From positions 31,927,001 through 31,991,000 of the forward strand of contig NC_092589.1 of assembly GCF_047663525.1 (NCBI RefSeq): a stretch of 64,000 nt of DNA. The letters run 5' to 3'. Positions 37,301-60,928 of this stretch are shown here, one piece after another. The DNA is from Anas platyrhynchos. Taxonomy: Eukaryota; Chordata; Aves; Anseriformes; Anatidae. The first letter of the stretch is position 1. Each line of letters begins with the position of its first letter. Position numbers and translations under genes: made by a program. Under the pieces are notes generated by a model. That model did not search any database. It had not been told where the DNA came from and saw only the letters and a list, made by a program, of their open reading frames with translations.

Positions 37301-39214
37301 ATTTATAAAAGCAACAACAGAAAACAAAAACAACAAACAAAACCCTAAATGATCCAGTCAGTACTTAGTGTTTCCCTGTGACTTACTGTAAAACTTCTCT
37401 TCCCCCACCTTATATTTTTTAAAGCTTTATTATTGGTTCTTACTATTTCTGTGTATTGCAGCTCTGAATCATAGCATGTATTTTGCAACTTCAGAATTTC
37501 TCTTGTATTTTGGCAAGGAAGAAAACCCCACACAATAGTAAAGACATTTTTCAAAACATGTGCTAGTGTAAATCCTCTCTGAAGGGAGAAGAAAACTAAA
37601 CCTTCAGGTGCAAAAGGTCTGTGATAGAATCGTGTTTTAAGCATTTCTGGGGAACAGGGAAAAAAAAAAAAGCCAGCTATAGCAATATGCTCAACTGAAA
37701 GAAATGGAGGTTTTTTTGTCATATGGAATGGTCACACAGAAGTTGGTCATTCCTGAGTTGATGCAGGTATGTTTTGACAGCCAGAAAATTGACTGTTAGA
37801 TTTTTTTTTCTACTTCTGAATTGTTTCAGTAAGCTACTTTTTGAGGGATCTAGAAAAAGTAAAAGTGGAGGGACTCTTCTGTCATGCTAATGTGCAAATT
37901 GCCTTCAGTTTATTATTTTGTCATGCAAAATACTGCATTACAGCATTTCTGGATTGATCAGACCTTTGTGTTTGTGTTTACTCGTCAGCATCCAGACTGT
38001 AGTAGAAACTTCAGAGACTTGGATATGCTGTCAGCTGCCCAGTCGATATAAAAATGCTCTTTATGGCACAAGCTGTGAACCACATTCTTTATTCGATACG
38101 AAATTAAATAGGAAGCAAGGGGTTCGGTTTTGTGCTCTGTTCTATTCTGCAGCAGTAGTTAAAGGTGAAGGAGATAGTGTTATTGAGAGGTAGGCAGGGG
38201 CAACCTATCCTACCATTTCCTAGCATTTTCATCAGGAGAAGCTCTTAGTCTGTTTTGTAAGGGCAGTGCCTCTGTTCTTGCTAATGGTCCCAGTTTGAGT
38301 GCATCTCCCATGCATGTTGTCTTCTGTCTTCTCCAGCAGCACAGTGATTATGCGTTCTCCTGAATTTGGAATGTGGAGTTCGTCTGCATTTTTTTCTTCT
38401 TTTGGACTTTGTTTTAACCAGTTGTTTTCTTTTGTTTTCCTGCATTGCATGTTGTATTTCATAGTTTGGTTTCAAGACTCTAACTTTTTGTGAATGATGA
38501 TCTTGATGTGTTTGTAAGAGGTTAACACACTAGCAAAGATCAAAATCTGCCCTGATTATGGAATTATTTAATATGCTTTCCAGTTTAGTCAGTGGTCTCC
38601 CCTGAGAAAGGTCTTTGCATAGTTCTCTGCAGGGTGATTTACCTCTTCTTGAATGAATGTGGAGAAGCTTCACTGAAGAGACAGTTAACAGCCAACTTAT
38701 TTTTATCATTTTCTAGGCTGGATCAGTACATGTCCGAATTCGGAGAGATGCAAATGAACAAATGGTACTTGCTCATGTCACTAACCGATTATACGCATTG
38801 GTCTCTACCTTGACTGTTCAGATTTTCAAAGATGACTGGATCAGACCTACCTTATCATCTGTGCCTATTGCAAACAATATGCTGAACCTTTCAGATCATC
38901 ACATTATTTCAATGCCATCTTTGAAAGCTGCTGACAACTTGAACCCTATTACATCTACTCCAGCTAAGCCCAGCAGCCCACCACCAGAATTTTCTTTCAA
39001 TACGCCAGGCAAAAATGTGAATCCAGTTATCCTTTTAAACACTCAGACGAGGCCCTATGGACTGGGCCTTAATCACGGATCCGCACCCTACAGCAGTGTA
39101 CTCAGTCAAGGATTTGGAATACCAGGAATGGGAGCACAGCAAGGATTCAGAACTGGTTTTACAAATGTCCCAAGCAGATATGGAACAAACACTCGTGGTC
39201 AACCTCGACCATAA
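25358..39214 (+). CDS. SLC30A6: Zinc transporter 6 (ZnT6), complete, 460 aa
   Basis: ZnT6 is a cation-diffusion-facilitator family member that pairs with ZnT5 in the early secretory pathway. The heterodimer moves zinc into the Golgi lumen to load enzymes such as alkaline phosphatases. Fourteen coding exons: 25358-25360, 26294-26380, 27223-27307, 28240-28282, 30970-31035, 31484-31564, 32727-32762, 33881-33975, 34799-34847, 35705-35824, 36112-36214, 36491-36538, 37146-37214 and 38717-39214. They total 1383 nt, giving 460 aa against 461 in human. The start ATG is the last codon of exon 1 (Kozak A at -3, G at +4 after splicing). Six hydrophobic segments are visible (TM1 about 34-52, TM2 about 58-82, and so on), then a cytosolic domain and a Ser/Pro-rich tail ending in RGQPRP. 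TM2 has Leu66 and Asp70 where zinc-transporting members have His-x3-Asp, which fits the known role as the non-transporting partner. Identity is certain. Confidence 0.98.
25748..25972 (+). mobile_element. CR1 LINE fragment, plus orientation
   Basis: Lies in SLC30A6 intron 1. CR1 3'-end landmarks read in sense: 'tttactgtgagggtggc', 'cactggcacaggctgccc', 'tctgtggagacatccaaaac', 'ggggttggagcaggtgat', 'ctccagaggttcctgccc'. It is 5'-truncated, about 225 bp, and the only CR1 in this window on +. Confidence 0.85.
26294..26380 (+). CDS. SLC30A6: SLC30A6 exon 2
   Basis: T-rich tract and AAG acceptor; donor GTAAGT; 87 nt. It encodes the cytosolic N terminus, GTIHLFRKSQRSLVGKLTHE followed by FRLVAADRR. 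Confidence 0.96.
27223..27307 (+). CDS. SLC30A6: SLC30A6 exon 3 (TM1)
   Basis: Acceptor TCAACAG, donor GTAGGT, 85 nt. It encodes SWKILLFGAINLVCIGFLLM followed by WCSSTNSI, the first membrane segment. Confidence 0.96.
28240..28282 (+). CDS. SLC30A6: SLC30A6 exon 4 (start of TM2)
   Basis: Poly-T and AACAG acceptor; donor GTGAGT; 43 nt. It encodes ALTAYTYLTIFDLFS. The His of the usual zinc-binding His-x3-Asp is Leu here. Confidence 0.95.
28283..30969 (+). other. SLC30A6 intron 4 (2.7 kb)
   Basis: AT-rich with one CR1 fragment at 30384-30645 (separate entry). No other exon or element recognised. Confidence 0.7.
30384..30645 (-). mobile_element. CR1 LINE fragment, minus orientation
   Basis: Begins 'cacagaatcacagaactgtt' and continues 'ggctggaagggacctcgaaa', 'gggccttaaatatctccag', 'actccacaacttccctgggc', ending near 'ccttgtcctgtcaag'. 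About 260 bp in reverse orientation. The open frame at 30307-30651 lies mostly in it and is not a host gene. Confidence 0.9.
30970..31035 (+). CDS. SLC30A6: SLC30A6 exon 5 (end of TM2)
   Basis: Acceptor TTCCAG, donor GTAAGT, 66 nt. It encodes LITCLISYWVMMKKPSPAYS followed by F. Confidence 0.96.
31484..31564 (+). CDS. SLC30A6: SLC30A6 exon 6 (TM3)
   Basis: Acceptor TTTCAG, donor GTAAGG, 81 nt. It encodes the conserved FGFERFEVLAVFASTVLAQL stretch and GALFILKE. Confidence 0.96.
32727..32762 (+). CDS. SLC30A6: SLC30A6 exon 7 (36-nt microexon)
   Basis: Acceptor TTGTAG, donor GTAAGA, 36 nt. It encodes SAERFLEQPEIHT across its junctions. Short enough to be missed by automatic gene callers. Confidence 0.95.
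33881..33975 (+). CDS. SLC30A6: SLC30A6 exon 8 (TM4)
   Basis: Acceptor CCCTAG, donor GTATGT, 95 nt. It encodes GRLLVGTFVALFFNLFTMLS followed by IRNKPFAYVSE. Confidence 0.97.
34799..34847 (+). CDS. SLC30A6: SLC30A6 exon 9
   Basis: Acceptor TTGCAG, donor GTAATT, 49 nt. It encodes AASTSWLQEHVADLSRS. This is the short loop that replaces the His-rich loop of zinc-transporting ZnTs. Confidence 0.95.
35705..35824 (+). CDS. SLC30A6: SLC30A6 exon 10 (TM5)
   Basis: Acceptor TTACAG, donor GTATGT, 120 nt. It encodes ICGIIPGLSSIFLPRMNPFV followed by LIDIAGALALCITYMLIEI. No His-x3-Asp zinc site is present in this membrane segment. Confidence 0.97.
36112..36214 (+). CDS. SLC30A6: SLC30A6 exon 11 (TM6)
   Basis: Acceptor TCTCTAG, donor GTAAGG, 103 nt. 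It encodes NYYAVDTASAIAIALMTFGT followed by MYPMSVYSGKVLLQ. Confidence 0.97.
36491..36538 (+). CDS. SLC30A6: SLC30A6 exon 12
   Basis: Acceptor TTAAAG, donor GTAAGT, 48 nt. It encodes TTPPHVFGQLDKLLRE, the start of the cytosolic C-terminal domain. Confidence 0.95.
37146..37214 (+). CDS. SLC30A6: SLC30A6 exon 13
   Basis: Acceptor AATTAG, donor GTAAGT, 69 nt. It encodes VSTLDGVLEVRNEHFWTLGF followed by GNL. Confidence 0.96.
37215..38716 (+). other. SLC30A6 intron 13 (1.5 kb)
   Basis: No exon or transposon recognised. Several chance open frames on both strands, such as 37345-37722 (-), have no splice or domain support. Confidence 0.65.
38717..39214 (+). CDS. SLC30A6: SLC30A6 exon 14, last coding exon and stop
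   Basis: Acceptor TTCTAG, TAA at 39212-39214. It encodes the rest of the CDF C-terminal domain (AGSVHVRIRRDANEQMVLAH and onward) and the long Ser/Pro/Asn-rich tail with EFSFNTPGKNVNPVILLNTQ and SRYGTN near the end. Confidence 0.97.
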   Translation, partial: AGSVHVRIRRDANEQMVLAHVTNRLYALVSTLTVQIFKDDWIRPTLSSVPIANNMLNLSDHHIISMPSLKAADNLNPITSTPAKPSSPPPEFSFNTPGKNVNPVILLNTQTRPYGLGLNHGSAPYSSVLSQGFGIPGMGAQQGFRTGFTNVPSRYGTNTRGQPRP

Positions 39215-41650
39215 TAAACACCATTATTTATTGTACTTAAGGGTATTGACTTAATTCTTTTATTACCCAATTTTTATAAACATTTGGAATGTCAGAACAT
39301 TCTAAATGGCTGGGAACAAGTGCATTGTTCATATTCATGAAATGGTTAAATTGCTTTTTTTTTTTCCTTTGCGTCAGCAATAGCCTGTGTAATGCCACAA
39401 ATGTTTTCCAGACTTACAATACTTTACAGGTAGCTTTTATAGTGTGTCTACTTTTATTCAGCTTTTAATTCACTTTCCTTTTTTTCCCAAGAAAGTATTA
39501 AGATATAGCACAGCTCTGTAAGAGAGTAAAATTGTGACCGGGTAATGTTTTTTCAGATGAGAACTGCTTATTGGATGTTGAATGGCTGAGAGAATAAGAA
39601 ATTGCAGAAATGCAATACTCAGTTTTTAAGGATGTTTTGATTGCTGTATTAAGTCTTCTTTTGGCAAAGTCACAATTACTTTTTCCAGGGCTGCAAAAAT
39701 CCATCAATATTCAAATTGTGACCATTGTGAAGACAATCTGGTACTTCAGATTCTAATTAACTTTATGAGACAATGTTTTTACATTTTTTTTTGTTGATGC
39801 CTTTATGGAAATTCCGATGATTCAGCAACCATTTTCTAGTTGTAAGTATTCCATATCCATCTCTGATATTTCTTTTTGATCTAATTGCAAAATTACTTAG
39901 CAATATAGTGGGAAATAAAGGATTTCAAACTTAAGATTTTACAAGCACCTCTTTTTTACAATTAACCCTACTTAAGATACAGAACAGATCTCTGTTTTGT
40001 TTCTGAAGCCAGTATTTCATTTTTCAGTATGGAAAGTATTCTTCAAATTGATTGTGACTTTGTATTTTTCCTCTTTGTATTTTTCCTGTAGTTTCAGGAG
40101 AAAAAAAATAATCTACTTATATGCCTGGTTTATATCCAGCGTACTGTCAGTGATCACTGACAGTTCTTAACTGTCTGTGCTAGAGTGCTTAACCTCTGGG
40201 GCACCCTGTGAAGAAGACTCCCTAACTTGTCTCTTTGCGCCTTTACGTTATTGTTCTGCCATGCATCCAGAAGGCCATGCTTCTTCACAACCTTTCTCAA
40301 AGAGCTCTTAGCTCTGGTTGCTTTTTCTTCATTGCTCCAGTGGTAAGAGGGAAAGGCCTTTTAGAAATACTTTAATTAATGTTTTTTTCTGTCCTCCCCT
40401 GCAATATGTATCTTTTAATTCCTTAGTCAGTACCTTCTCTGCACTTTCTTCTGCATCCCTTGGCTGTTCAGGAATGGGTTGCCCATTCTTACTGTTTCAC
40501 TTGCAACTCAGGGTGCTCTGTATTGGCTTCCACCGTGTTGATGTATATACGAAGTTAGTCTCTCCATTTGTCCAAGGTAGTTAGAGAGCTACATTATCTC
40601 AGGGACTCCAAGTGTATTGATGTTACCTGAAGATAATGGGTTTAATAGAGAATTTTTTTTTCTCCTGTAAAAGTGAGATGAGAAGAAGCAGCCTTCATTT
40701 GAACTTTCAACATCTGTAGCCTCTTCATGTTGGCTGAGGATTTTTTTTTTCTTTTTTCCCTTGTCTACTGCCTGTGTTACTTGCTCTGACACGTGGGGAA
40801 GGTTGTCACTCTTGCAAGCAAATCAAGGTGACGTTCTGCATGATGGGATTGCTGGGATTTTGTAGGCTGAGGGTAGTGTCCAGTCTGCCACTGGTTACAG
40901 TACAAATAGGGGATCTAGTTCTGTACTTCATTGGCAGCAACAAGAATAGTTTCGCTGCTGTTAGAGTATGTAAGACCTGGAAAACTTCCATTGAAAAATG
41001 GCAGTGATCCGAGGTTACCGTTCGCTCAGTAACCACCTTTGTTTCATTGCTCTGTCTGTATGTGTAGCCTCTTGGATGTGCCATTGCTGCATGGAAATTC
41101 GCTGAAGTACAGAACATTTGAACAGTTTCTGTGTATCTCGTGGGTGCTGAACTAGGCTGCACTCTCTGCAACATCTGCAACACCTTAGAGCCAGCAGAAT
41201 GTTTACAATTACTACTCTCATGTGGCCTCTGAGAATTGTTCCTTACTCGTTTCATAACCAAACACTTTCCCTTTTTGTGATATTTCGGATATATTGTATT
41301 ATATTGATTGCATGCCTACTTGTTTTTAATAGAAAATTAAAGCTTCATTTTGTTAAAAAAAAAAAAAATACAAAAAATGAAGCTGATCTGTGATTTAAAA
41401 TGCGAAGGAAGAACGGAATTCCAGAATTCTGAGTGCAATATGATCACTTTTACAAAATTATTTTTGGAGTGATTGTTTACTATATATATATGTATCATAT
41501 GTGCAGATGATAAAGGTTCTTTTAGAGATTAGAACAGCTTTTTAGCTGCTTTATTGTAATGAATATATTCAGAACATTTGTTAAATCAGCACAGAGTAAA
41601 ATGTCTCCTTTTATATGAGGAAAATAAAATCAGTGTCATCCTTGAATGAC
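39215..41650 (+). other. SLC30A6: SLC30A6 3' UTR (extent uncertain)
   Basis: AT-rich, non-coding. AATAAA hexamers are at 39914-39919 and 41623-41628; an ATTAAA followed by an A run lies near 41336. A perfect 22-bp palindrome is at 40143-40164. The true poly(A) site cannot be chosen by eye. Confidence 0.5.
40143..40164. repeat. Perfect 22-bp palindrome
   Basis: The 22 bases centred on TGATCA equal their own reverse complement (ACTGTCAGTGA and its mirror). In RNA this can form a self-complementary duplex between two molecules or a hairpin with a very tight loop. Confidence 0.95.
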
Positions 41651-44248
41651 GAGGCAAAAAGTGGTAATTTGTCTGCAAAATGTTGTGGTTATCTTTTTAT
41701 GTATAGCTACGGTTTAAATGGTGCTCTCAGGTGATACTTCAATCTCAAAGAGCAGCTGTGTGAAATGAAGTGTTTTGCTGGGTCTGCTACCAATGTAGAT
41801 TGGGTCCTTCAAAAAGCATATTTTGCCTTTGATTGTATTTTGCTGCTGGGTGGTCACAATCAAAATGTTTATTTGAAACATGGTGAATAAGAACTGCTAA
41901 TTTATGCTGTCTTCGTTCCTGGTGATAGGAATGTTGTCCCAGCTAGAAGAGAAAGAGGACTGGTACTCGCTGTTTCTTCTGCCTACCCCAGGATTCAGCA
42001 CTGTTACTCCCTTAACCTGTTCCAACTGTGCTTGCGTAGGATCGCTTCGCTTGTAGGTAAATGAATCACAGAATCACAGAATTTCTAGGTTGGAAGAGAC
42101 CTCAAGATCATCGAGTCCAACCTCTGACCTAACGCTAACAGTCCCCACTAAACCATATCCCTAAGCTAATGCATCGAGCGTTAGAGAATGAGGGCTGCAC
42201 ACTTACATTTCTTGTGACAGACTGCATCGTCCTGATATAAAAGGAGCTAGAGTTTATACTACATGTAACTAATGTATGGTGGTTTTTTTTTTCCAGCTTT
42301 ACCTACTGAGTAAAGCTGGAAAAAGGCTCTTGAGTTCGTTCTGTTCTGTTCCCTTCCCCCAGGTAATACATGCACCTTTAGGACTGTGACAAGCCAGTGA
42401 CAGCCTCTTAAGGGCTGGTGGATTGATATTTTTTTTCTATTACTTTTCTTTTTTTCTTTTTTTTTTTTTTTTTTTACTTGAGATGTGACAAATCCTGCTG
42501 ATTTGCATAACTTTAAGATAACCTCTGGTAAGAATCTCTCTGGTGATTTCTGTCTCCTGCTGCCACCATCCAACAGGGAAGATGACTTTTAACATAAAGC
42601 CTGTCTGAATTCTGAACTGATTATCTGTACTGTGCATGCCCAGATCCTGCAGATGCACTTAGTGATACACACTGTTGAAACTGAGAGATACCAGTCCTAT
42701 TCTTGTCACTTGTCTTTCCCGGGTATTTTACCAAATATGTGGATTCCTTCCTACCTGCTTTTTCTGCTTTGGCTTAGTAGCAGTGAGGACCTGTCTTATA
42801 TCATGTCTTTACTGATAAAGGACTTCAGGTTCTTGTGCATTTGGGGTCTTAGATTTCTAGTCACATGGGTACTGGGCTCATGTACGTTTTACATTCAGCA
42901 GTTGTAAATGCAGTTTAAGTTTTTGAAATGAATGATCGTTTAAATTGCTAAGATGATGTCTAAAAATTATAGCTATGTGTCTCTTTAAGGAAACCCTTCC
43001 TAGGGCTCAAATGTATTTGAGAGGGCCCTCTTCCTGTCCAAAAAAAAAAAAAAAAAGAAAAGGTAAAAGAAAAATGCCTTTTTTTTTTTTTTTGAGAACA
43101 ACGAAATATTACAGCAGCCTGTATCTCCACTTTGAACTGAGTTAACAACTCAGGAGTACCGCATGCTCAGGCATTTAGAAGTTTCTGACAAAACTGGCAT
43201 GCTGGACAATTGGTTTAAATTACATTTTTCAATTATGTTTTCAACTAACTCTATTGAGTTGAAAAATTTAGGCTTTCCCCAGTTAGGACAACCCTCTGAT
43301 CCCATGTTTAATAGTGAGGCCTATTTTAAGTTAACGTTCAAATACTTGAAGAACCAGAGTGGCAGCGCACATTGCATGTACCTAATGAATTTTTCAAAGT
43401 TTGAAGTGCCATGAGTTAGTGTCTAAAACTGAAATTAGCCGCACAAACTTGATTAATATTTCTGTATACAGCCATTTTGCTATCTTCATCTACAGGAACT
43501 TGTACAGGACTGCTCAGAGTATTCAAACTGCAGAGATAGTAATTGAGAATGTTACTCTCACAGGCCAAAGTAGAGGAGAATAGGATAGCAAATAGTTTTG
43601 ATGTAGTTGCACAAATGTACAGTAATATTTATCTGAAAAGAAACACATCTGACCAATTTTTAGAATTTGTTTTCTACTTCAGAAGTTTTATGCACAATAG
43701 AAACATTTCTCACAAATGGTAAAATGGGAAAACAAAATGCATTTTTGTTTCATCTTGAGCAACAAAAATTCAGTTTCATTTTCAGACTGTCATGTAATAT
43801 TACAATTTAACAAATTTGTATTGTATTATTTTAATGTGATTTTTCCCTCTTTTAACAAAGTGTTATAAATTTCTCTTGCTGAAGACGGCAGAAGTTGGTT
43901 GCACATTTTTTTTAAAGTAGCTACACATGTCTGGAGGCATTTCCTACAGGGATCTTAATATGTGACATAAAAACTGTGATAACAATGTGGGAAAATTCGG
44001 GTTTTGTTTATTCAGAGGTAAGACATGGAAAGATCAAATTCTTTCCAGGCTGAAACTAGTTCTTTTTTAATGCTATCTTTTATTTGTTTATATGGAACAT
44101 TGAGCCAGGAACAACTGAATCAGTAATCAGTCTAGCAGAAAATACCACCGTATTTTCCTTCGCTTTAGTGTTCTCTGATGTAATTAAACGGCAAAAGTGA
44201 AGGTGGGTGAACAGCATTTAAAATGGAGCACGATTTGTTGCCAGTATC
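41651..44248. other. Convergent intergenic region, SLC30A6 / QPCT
   Basis: Tail-to-tail spacer that includes the QPCT 3' UTR on the right. Contents are one CR1 3' end (42064-42183), T-rich and A-rich runs (42431-42476, 43039-43094) and no coding exon. Possible QPCT poly(A) hexamers, read on the minus strand, are at 44079-44084 and 44007-44012. Confidence 0.6.
42064..42183 (-). mobile_element. CR1 LINE 3' end, young-looking subfamily, minus orientation
   Basis: 'aatcacagaatcacagaatt' followed by 'tctaggttggaagagacctc' and 'acctaacgctaacagtcccc'. It nearly matches the first 110 bp of the element at 53322. Severely 5'-truncated. Confidence 0.88.
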
Positions 44249-57620
<13,372 letters not shown>

Positions 57621-57690
57621 CCCGCTCCTGCCGTCCGGGCCGCAGGAGAAGGGGCAGTGCTGCGGCGGGCGGGGAGGGGACGGGGGAAAG

Positions 57691-57720
57691 GGGAGGAGGA
57701 GGAGGAGGAGGAGGAGGAAG
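57691..57720. repeat. (GGA)n repeat in QPCT promoter
   Basis: About nine near-perfect GGA triplets about 70 bp upstream of the QPCT start codon. Polypurine/polypyrimidine, possibly in the 5' UTR. Confidence 0.9.
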
Positions 57721-58805
57721 GAGGGTGCCCACGGCAGGAGGAGCCGGCCCCGGGGGTGCCCGGCTGGGTGGTGGGGAGGGCTGGGGGCTCTGCGGGGCGG
57801 TGTGAGGAGCCCCGCGGTGTCCTGAGGTGGTGGGGGGCTGCTGGGGACACGGCTGTAGCTGCGAGGTGTTAGTGGCTGTACCTGCGCCTAGCTGGCCTCA
57901 CGGTGCTTGCTGGGCCTACAGCCACAGCTCCTGCTAGCGGTATGTGTGCCGAGTGATGTCTGGCAGGAGGCCAGCCCAAAGGGTTGGAGACAACCAAAAG
58001 GCTTCCGAGCGCCCAAGCCCTGCAGGTCTGGCGGTGTCAGCAGCCTCGCTCTGCTCTCGTGCAAAGCGTCTGATGTTTGTATCACAGATATTCCACTCAA
58101 AATCCACAACTTGCACACTTGTATTAATGTTCGCACTTGACGCTCAAACAAAATGAATGAAAAGAAAGTCAAAATGAAGGCAGAAATGAAGGAGGGAGCA
58201 GGGCTGCTCATCCTGCTGCTCTTCAGCATCGTACTGAGGAGCCCCGTCCTGAAAACTACGGCTTTGCAAGCAGCCGAAGTGCCTGTGAGGCTGCTATTGG
58301 AGAACTAAAGCCATTTGTTGATTTGCAGCTCCTTGACCCCAGTTCCACAAGTTTCCTAGAAAAGCCAGTGGATCCACGGCCCAACATACTGATGGACTGG
58401 CTGGTGGTGATAGGTCTACTGCTGATTCAACGTCCTGGTAAGCTGATACTAAGAATTTGGCTGTAGCCAAATTTATACCAGTGGCATTCAATTTTCACAC
58501 AAGTCCAAATGCAAAACCAAGTCATCGCTGAGTAGGGGAAATGTGCGATCACTGAGATCACCACATGAGACCAGCATGGGCTACAAACACTATCAACAGA
58601 CCCTTAAGCAAAAGCCCCATCAGCAGAGACCAGTCATGGGAAGTTGTGCTCCATCCACCTACCAAGATGACATTGACCCTAACAGGACTGCACAACAGAA
58701 CAACAGCCTGTTCCCTTCACTCCTAGCTCTTGTGGTTGACTACACAACCCTGATGCTGGACAAAATTTCGGGCTGATGTGCCAGAGTTCTCAAGCAATTT
58801 AGCGG

Positions 58806-58838
58806 GAAAAAACAAACAAACAAACAAACAAAAAAAAA
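58806..58838. repeat. (AAAC)n microsatellite
   Basis: Five copies of ACAA/AAAC running into an A tract. Confidence 0.9.
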
Positions 58839-60184
58839 CCAACAACACAACGTGTGCAGCAGAAATTTGCCAAGAATATAGCTTGAGCTAGCTTCAGGGC
58901 TAGCTAATAATGTCTTCCCCCAGGGGACCATGGTCCCACTGAGGGCTACAATTCCATCACAGAGTACAAGCATGGCAAGTGTAAAGTCGGTGTAAGACTG
59001 CGTTGATCACACCTCTGTAGAAAATGCAGATAAAAGGGTAAGTGCCAGACCAGATACATAAAGGTACTGAAAAGGATGTTTTTAAGCTTTTTTTCCCCTT
59101 CCCCCAACCTGATAGTTCAAACAGTGTCATGCTTGCTGTTGGCTCTTTGGTAGGAACAGGTTGTTTGCTTTTTGTTTAAGTATTAGTGGAATTGGTCAAG
59201 GTCATTAACCTGGAAATTTAAGCACAAAAGCTAAGAAGAAATGGGGACAGTGCTCCGTGATTCCGCTTCCCATTGAACTGAAATCTGCCCCGTTAGCTAT
59301 TCTAAAAGTAAACAAACTTGGTAATGTGTCAAGCACAGGTTGGCTCATGTGAGTGAGTTCTGGTGCTGGCCCAGGGAAATGGGAACATTAGAAACCTGGC
59401 AGGGGAATCAGTTAAGTTGAATCTGAATGCAGGGTGTGCTGGAGACCTTTTGGGGGATTTTTAGATGGAAACTGCTTTTGGCTTTGCAAAAGACAACATA
59501 CACAAAATTAGAAATGGAAGCTGATACCTTGACTTTCAGTGTTGACTTTATTTATTTTTTTAATCTCACTATAAAGATACAAATATATCTGGATTAAAAT
59601 CAGTCTGGACCTGATATGAATGCGTTGTATGTGTTTTATTTTCACTGTAGATGAATGCTTTGTATCAAGACTGAAACGTCAAAGCTGATTAACATCTATA
59701 ATTGCCACAGAGAGCATAACAACACTGAAACACAGTTTTCTTCCCTTAATTGAACTTGCCATACTAACATTCACTTCAGCAACGCAGTTTTGTCTGTTCT
59801 TAAATTGGTCCCTATCCAGCCAAACAACATAATGTGTTTAACTTCAGGATAGATTTTGGTCTGTATTACTTTCAAAATTTGGAAGGGAGACCTCCCTCCC
59901 TTCCCATTCATAATCTCCCCCAAGAGTTCTCTGTCTAATGATATGCAGAAGAACAAGGAGGCAAAAAACAGTAATAAATTGAAGCAAAGCATAAATCAGA
60001 GCAGTTCACAGCTGAAAAGGGAAATATGGAACTATTTAAAAAATAATACACCAAGTTAAAAAATGGAACCACAGGTGATGAACATTTTGTTTTCCAGTGA
60101 TTTATAAAGGAAAAATGCATTGTTTAGTCCTACTCCATGCTACCAAATTGAAGAGACGTCAGCAAATTGCTCAGCAGTTAGCTG

Positions 60185-60928
60185 TTATATGTGTCTAGTC
60201 AGTTTACTAGCTTGAAAAGCAAATAGATGTAACAAGGTATCATTTGGAGGAAAAACAAGTAGGTTATTTGAAGAAAACCATATGTTATCTGTGAAAATGC
60301 AACCTGGGTGTTGCTTCTCCCCTGCAGCCCAGCAGCTGCAGCAGTGAGAGAAGCATGGGGAACAGCACTGCCAAGGGCTGTGGGCTCCACACACCCATCT
60401 CTGTGAGCCGGTGCAACTCCTGCACCTTCTGCCCCTCCAGAGACATTTGGTTCTGCAGCTAACAGGCCCACGGCAGGGAGAGGAGCAAGCGTGCTTTGTT
60501 GTGTGTTCAGTCTCGCTAACAGGAGGTGGTTTTGTGCCCGAGCTGTGGCTGGTTTCCCCACAGTGGCATGGCAGCGGGTGGCTTATGCAGGCTGGGATTT
60601 CCAGAGTCCGCAGCCTGGCTGCTGCCTGTTCAGAAACAAGTGGGTGGCTCCTAGAAGCCGTAGCAGAAGGGCAGCAGGGCTGGGGTTCAGATGGAAGCAC
60701 GCAAGCCTGGAGGTGCATGCCGTGCTCATGTGCATCCCATGGACCTGAACCACCGCTGTTCATCGAAGTCAGCCCACCCGCTGCTGGTTTCTGTGGGTTT
60801 TGGAACAGGGCCTCTTTGAGGCTGTGAAAGCCTCGGGTTTGGTGCTTCAGACTTAAGAGCGCCTGTCTCCGTGGGTGTATTTGAGGCAATGTTTTAGTAA
60901 ACTGAGTGTGCGGGTGAGCCCTAAACAC
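60185..60928 (-). other. 247-codon open frame of unknown status
   Basis: Uninterrupted from ATG at 60928 to a stop at 60185, in a locally GC-rich patch. The translation is rich in Cys, Ser, Pro and His, with a cluster such as CCSPCFSHCCSCW but no regular spacing of a known zinc finger. No signal peptide or recognised domain. The final part (about 60185-60300) runs into AT-rich DNA with ordinary codons. It could be a chance frame, an unclassified repeat or a lineage-specific single-exon gene; I favour chance or repeat. Confidence 0.15.

Noticed and set aside
40806-41261. 151-codon open frame on - downstream of SLC30A6
   Set aside because: No domain, ordinary AT/GC mix, no splice or promoter support. 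Best explained as chance in the 3' UTR.
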